DNA of 64,000 nucleotides from the NCBI RefSeq assembly GCF_037102585.1, contig NW_027043821.1:124001-188000 (forward strand). The letters are read 5' to 3'. Of this stretch, positions 61,928-64,000 are shown one piece after another. Numbering within the stretch: position 1 is the stretch's first letter; the number at the start of each line of letters is the position of its first letter. A program made the translations under genes and the position numbers. The notes beneath the pieces were generated by a model. The model was not told the origin of the DNA. It saw only the letters and a program-made list of their open reading frames with translations, and searched no databases. This stretch comes from Saccharomycopsis crataegensis. Taxonomy: Eukaryota; Ascomycota; Saccharomycetes; Ascoideales; Saccharomycopsidaceae.

Positions 61928-62202
61928 TAGAATTTATGATTAAAAGGAATAGCTTCTTTATCTTTTAGTGTGCCCTTTTTTTTTTTTTTTTTCTCAATTT
62001 TTTTTTTTTTTTTCTCTTGATACACACACAAATTCCTTTCAATTGCAAGTTATATATTACGCATGAAAAGAAAACACAAAGTAAAATTCAGAAATTGTCT
62101 ATAAATTAAAAAGAAAATGAAGAGAAAAATGTAGTTGTTGTTTTGATTGTCTATTCTTTTTTTGTTTTTTGTTTATTTGAAGTTAGATTTGTCGATGGAA
62201 TG

Positions 62203-63204
62203 TTAGAGAGCATATTTGATACCATTATTGGCATTAAAGAGCTGCGATATACTCTCACCATTATGAAGTCTTCTGATACATTCGGCAAATATTCTGCTCA
62301 CATCTATAACTTCAAGCTTTGGATTTCTGAGCATCTTCTCTTCTGGAATGGCATGGGTGTTGGTGACAATAATTTTATCGATGAATTCGCAATCATTCAA
62401 TTTTTCCAAACAGTCATCTAAAAACACACCATGGGTAGCTGCCACATATACGTTCTTTGCTTGACCCTTTGATTTACAGAAATTAGCAGCAGTGATGATC
62501 AAATCTGGTTTATCGATGGTATCGTCAAGAATCATGATCGGCTTGTCCTTGACATTTCCCACCAAAGTGGTGATTTTCCGTTGGTGTTCCTCGGTCGATA
62601 CCCCATCTTTGAAATATTGATCTGTGTGAACCATGGCAAAGTTTACTTTCAACTTATCAGCCAATTCGGCAACCCTTTTAGTTCCTTCTGAGTCCTTGGA
62701 AACGATCGCCAAGGTTTCGTAGTTTGGAATATTAAATCTGATCCAATGAGCAAGAGTTGGCGCCGCGTATAAGTTATCGATTGGTTTGTCAAAGAACCCT
62801 TGCATTTGACTGGCCTTCAAGTCCATAGAAACCACATGGTCAGCTCCGGCCATGGTGATGAGATCGGCCAACATTCTGGCGGTGATCGCACTTCTGCTCT
62901 TAGTCATCTTGGAGTGTTTGGCGTATGGGAATTCGGGGATGATCACGGTAATTCTCGCAGCTGAGCCTCCTTTACAGGCAGAGATCAAGATCAAAAGCTC
63001 CATAATCGAGTCATTAATCGATTTATCCCCGGATTGGATTATATAAACGTCTTGATTACGTACGGAAATGTTCAACTGTACTGAAGTCTCACCGTTAGAA
63101 AATTTCCTCAATGTACAAGGCGATGGAGCCATGTTCAAATGAGAGCAAATCAAGCTGCCCAATTCTTGGTGAGAGTTCCCAACAAATATCTTTAATTTAT
63201 CCAT
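62203..63204 (-). CDS. PRS1: PRS1-like PRPP synthetase subunit with altered active site
   Basis: Predicted 333 aa (start ATG 63204). PRPP synthetases make phosphoribosyl pyrophosphate for purine, pyrimidine, His and Trp synthesis. Seen: KIFVGNSHQELG, CTLRKFSNGETSVQ, VYIIQSGDKSINDSIMELLIL, SAITARMLADLITMAGADHVVSM, VATHGVF-like VAATHGVFL and IRRLHNGESISQLF. The wording follows yeast Prs1, but the large Prs1-specific insertion (NHR) is absent. The near-invariant active-site DLHA(S/D)Q is DLKASQ, with Lys at residue 130, and the PRPP loop DDMIDTGGT reads DDTIDKPDL (227-235). This subunit may be non-catalytic and need a partner Prs. TGACTC (Bas1/Gcn4-type) stands 281 bp upstream at 63485. Confidence 0.93.
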   Translation of the reverse strand: MDKLKIFVGNSHQELGSLICSHLNMAPSPCTLRKFSNGETSVQLNISVRNQDVYIIQSGDKSINDSIMELLILISACKGGSAARITVIIPEFPYAKHSKMTKSRSAITARMLADLITMAGADHVVSMDLKASQMQGFFDKPIDNLYAAPTLAHWIRFNIPNYETLAIVSKDSEGTKRVAELADKLKVNFAMVHTDQYFKDGVSTEEHQRKITTLVGNVKDKPIMILDDTIDKPDLIITAANFCKSKGQAKNVYVAATHGVFLDDCLEKLNDCEFIDKIIVTNTHAIPEEKMLRNPKLEVIDVSRIFAECIRRLHNGESISQLFNANNGIKYAL

Positions 63205-63874
63205 TATTATATTTTCCTCTTTTGTTACAACCACTTGATGATCTTTGATAGTTTTTATCTAATTGCAAGATGCGCAAGGGAAAATTTTTACTTTTTTTTT
63301 TTTTCTGATTTTTTTTTTTGCTTTTGTTTGATTTCTCCGGGAGGAGAAGACCCTTTTATTACGGAAACAATAAAGAGATACAAGAAGAAGCACCTAACAA
63401 GACATCGGGGCTCTCTGAATACAGTGTTATTTTTGAGACAATTCGAGGTGTGATTTTTCATATCTTTCTGAGTGGTGGCTCAGTTGACTCTCCAGGATGT
63501 TAGAGTGAGAATCCATTGCGCTGGGTATATGCAAATTAGGTCATTTTGAGATCTTTCCTTCTTTGCACCGAGTGGCACATATTAAAGCCCTTGTATACCT
63601 TTCGAATTGTAAATCCTTCCCAACTTCGAAATATGGGTAACTTAGTGTCTTAGGTAATATCGTAAAGTGACGTGTGGACAACCCGTTTTGTGTCTTCCCA
63701 TCACTCACCTGGTCTTCCCAAACTACCTTCTGAGGAATCATATATAAATCAACAAGGGACCCTCTAGAATTTCAAAATTCGTATTTTTCCTTCAGCTTGT
63801 CTGTAGTTGTTGGTTATCACTTTCCAAATATTCCCTTGATTTTATCCATTTCCATTCAGAAATACAAGTTAAGG
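63205..63874. other. Divergent region PRS1 / next gene
   Basis: Contains T-runs (63290-63318), a TGACTC site at 63485-63490, and the promoter of the gene starting at 63875. A 66-codon minus-strand frame at 63541-63741 has no recognisable features. Confidence 0.5.
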
Positions 63875-64000
63875 ATGACTGAGGATGAAGATGCAAGAAA
63901 CATGAGGAGCGAAAGATTAAGGCAGCTAATAACATCGGAAATCTTCAATTTTGATCACAAAGAAGTTGACGAAAACTTGAATTTTGAGCACATACAACAC
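63875..64000 (+). CDS. N-terminus of a further gene (cut by window end)
   Basis: ATG at 63875 opens 42 codons running off the window: MTEDEDARNMRSERLRQL, then SEIFNFDHKEVDENLNF. It is acidic and helical-looking, too short to identify. The start codon follows a pyrimidine/A-rich leader typical of genes here. Confidence 0.6.
   Translation, partial: MTEDEDARNMRSERLRQLITSEIFNFDHKEVDENLNFEHIQH

Noticed and set aside
63541-63741. 66-codon minus-strand frame with LPKTLSYPYFEVGKDLQ
   Set aside because: Looks mildly protein-like but has no context and lies in a promoter region; insufficient evidence.

Overview
The window is 64 kb of a budding-yeast (Saccharomycotina) chromosome. The evidence is an AT-rich, compact layout of mostly intronless genes with clear yeast orthologues, a nuclear tRNA-Cys, and a few short 5'-proximal introns with CTAAC-type branch points. 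CTG codons occur at ordinary frequency. One sits in CCT7 at a site where relatives carry hydrophobic residues, so reading CTG as leucine looks right, although this does not settle the clade.

Layout, left to right. 0-9 kb: the 3' part of FAT1 (acyl-CoA synthetase/fatty acid import), PHR1 (CPD photolyase), an unrecognised serine-rich 508-aa protein with a 1.85-kb upstream spacer, and ATG18 (autophagy PROPPIN). 9-16.4 kb: an IBTK-like ankyrin/RCC1/BTB protein whose first exon has to be inferred, then a TBC-domain Rab GAP. 16.4-21.7 kb is the accessory stretch: a broken Ty3/gypsy integrase-chromodomain fossil, tRNA-Cys(GCA), a 9-bp minisatellite, a decayed hAT DNA transposon, and a 360-bp non-coding block framed by inverted CATACCGACC ends. 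21.7-32 kb: URA6 (one intron; encodes a mitochondrial-type leader and a membrane span), a two-exon small coiled-coil gene, an ATL1-type alkyltransferase-like gene (one intron, acidic tail), GYP7, LRO1, ARP6 and two small unrecognised genes. 32-46 kb: ECM30/HID1, calcineurin A, TSR2, CHA1, ELP3 and YEL1 (probable 10-codon first exon). 46-64 kb: MBA1, CAR2, GCV2, CCT7, a low-complexity 588-aa protein, a GRAM/VASt sterol-transfer (LAM) protein, a PRS1-like PRPP synthetase subunit with an altered active-site histidine, and the first 42 codons of a further gene.

The genes do not form one pathway. Loose themes are amino-acid and one-carbon nitrogen metabolism (CHA1, CAR2, GCV2, PRS1), lipid handling (FAT1, LRO1, LAM), membrane traffic (ATG18, two Rab GAPs, ECM30, YEL1) and DNA repair (PHR1, ATL1). 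The most suggestive regulatory signals are a perfect 14-bp inverted repeat carrying two TGACTC (Bas1/Gcn4-type) cores upstream of GCV2 and a CGG-N10-CCG (Put3-type) site upstream of CAR2. I see no CRISPR array, rRNA, or clear novel multi-gene system. The novelty is in hidden exons, unusual active sites and structured non-coding DNA.
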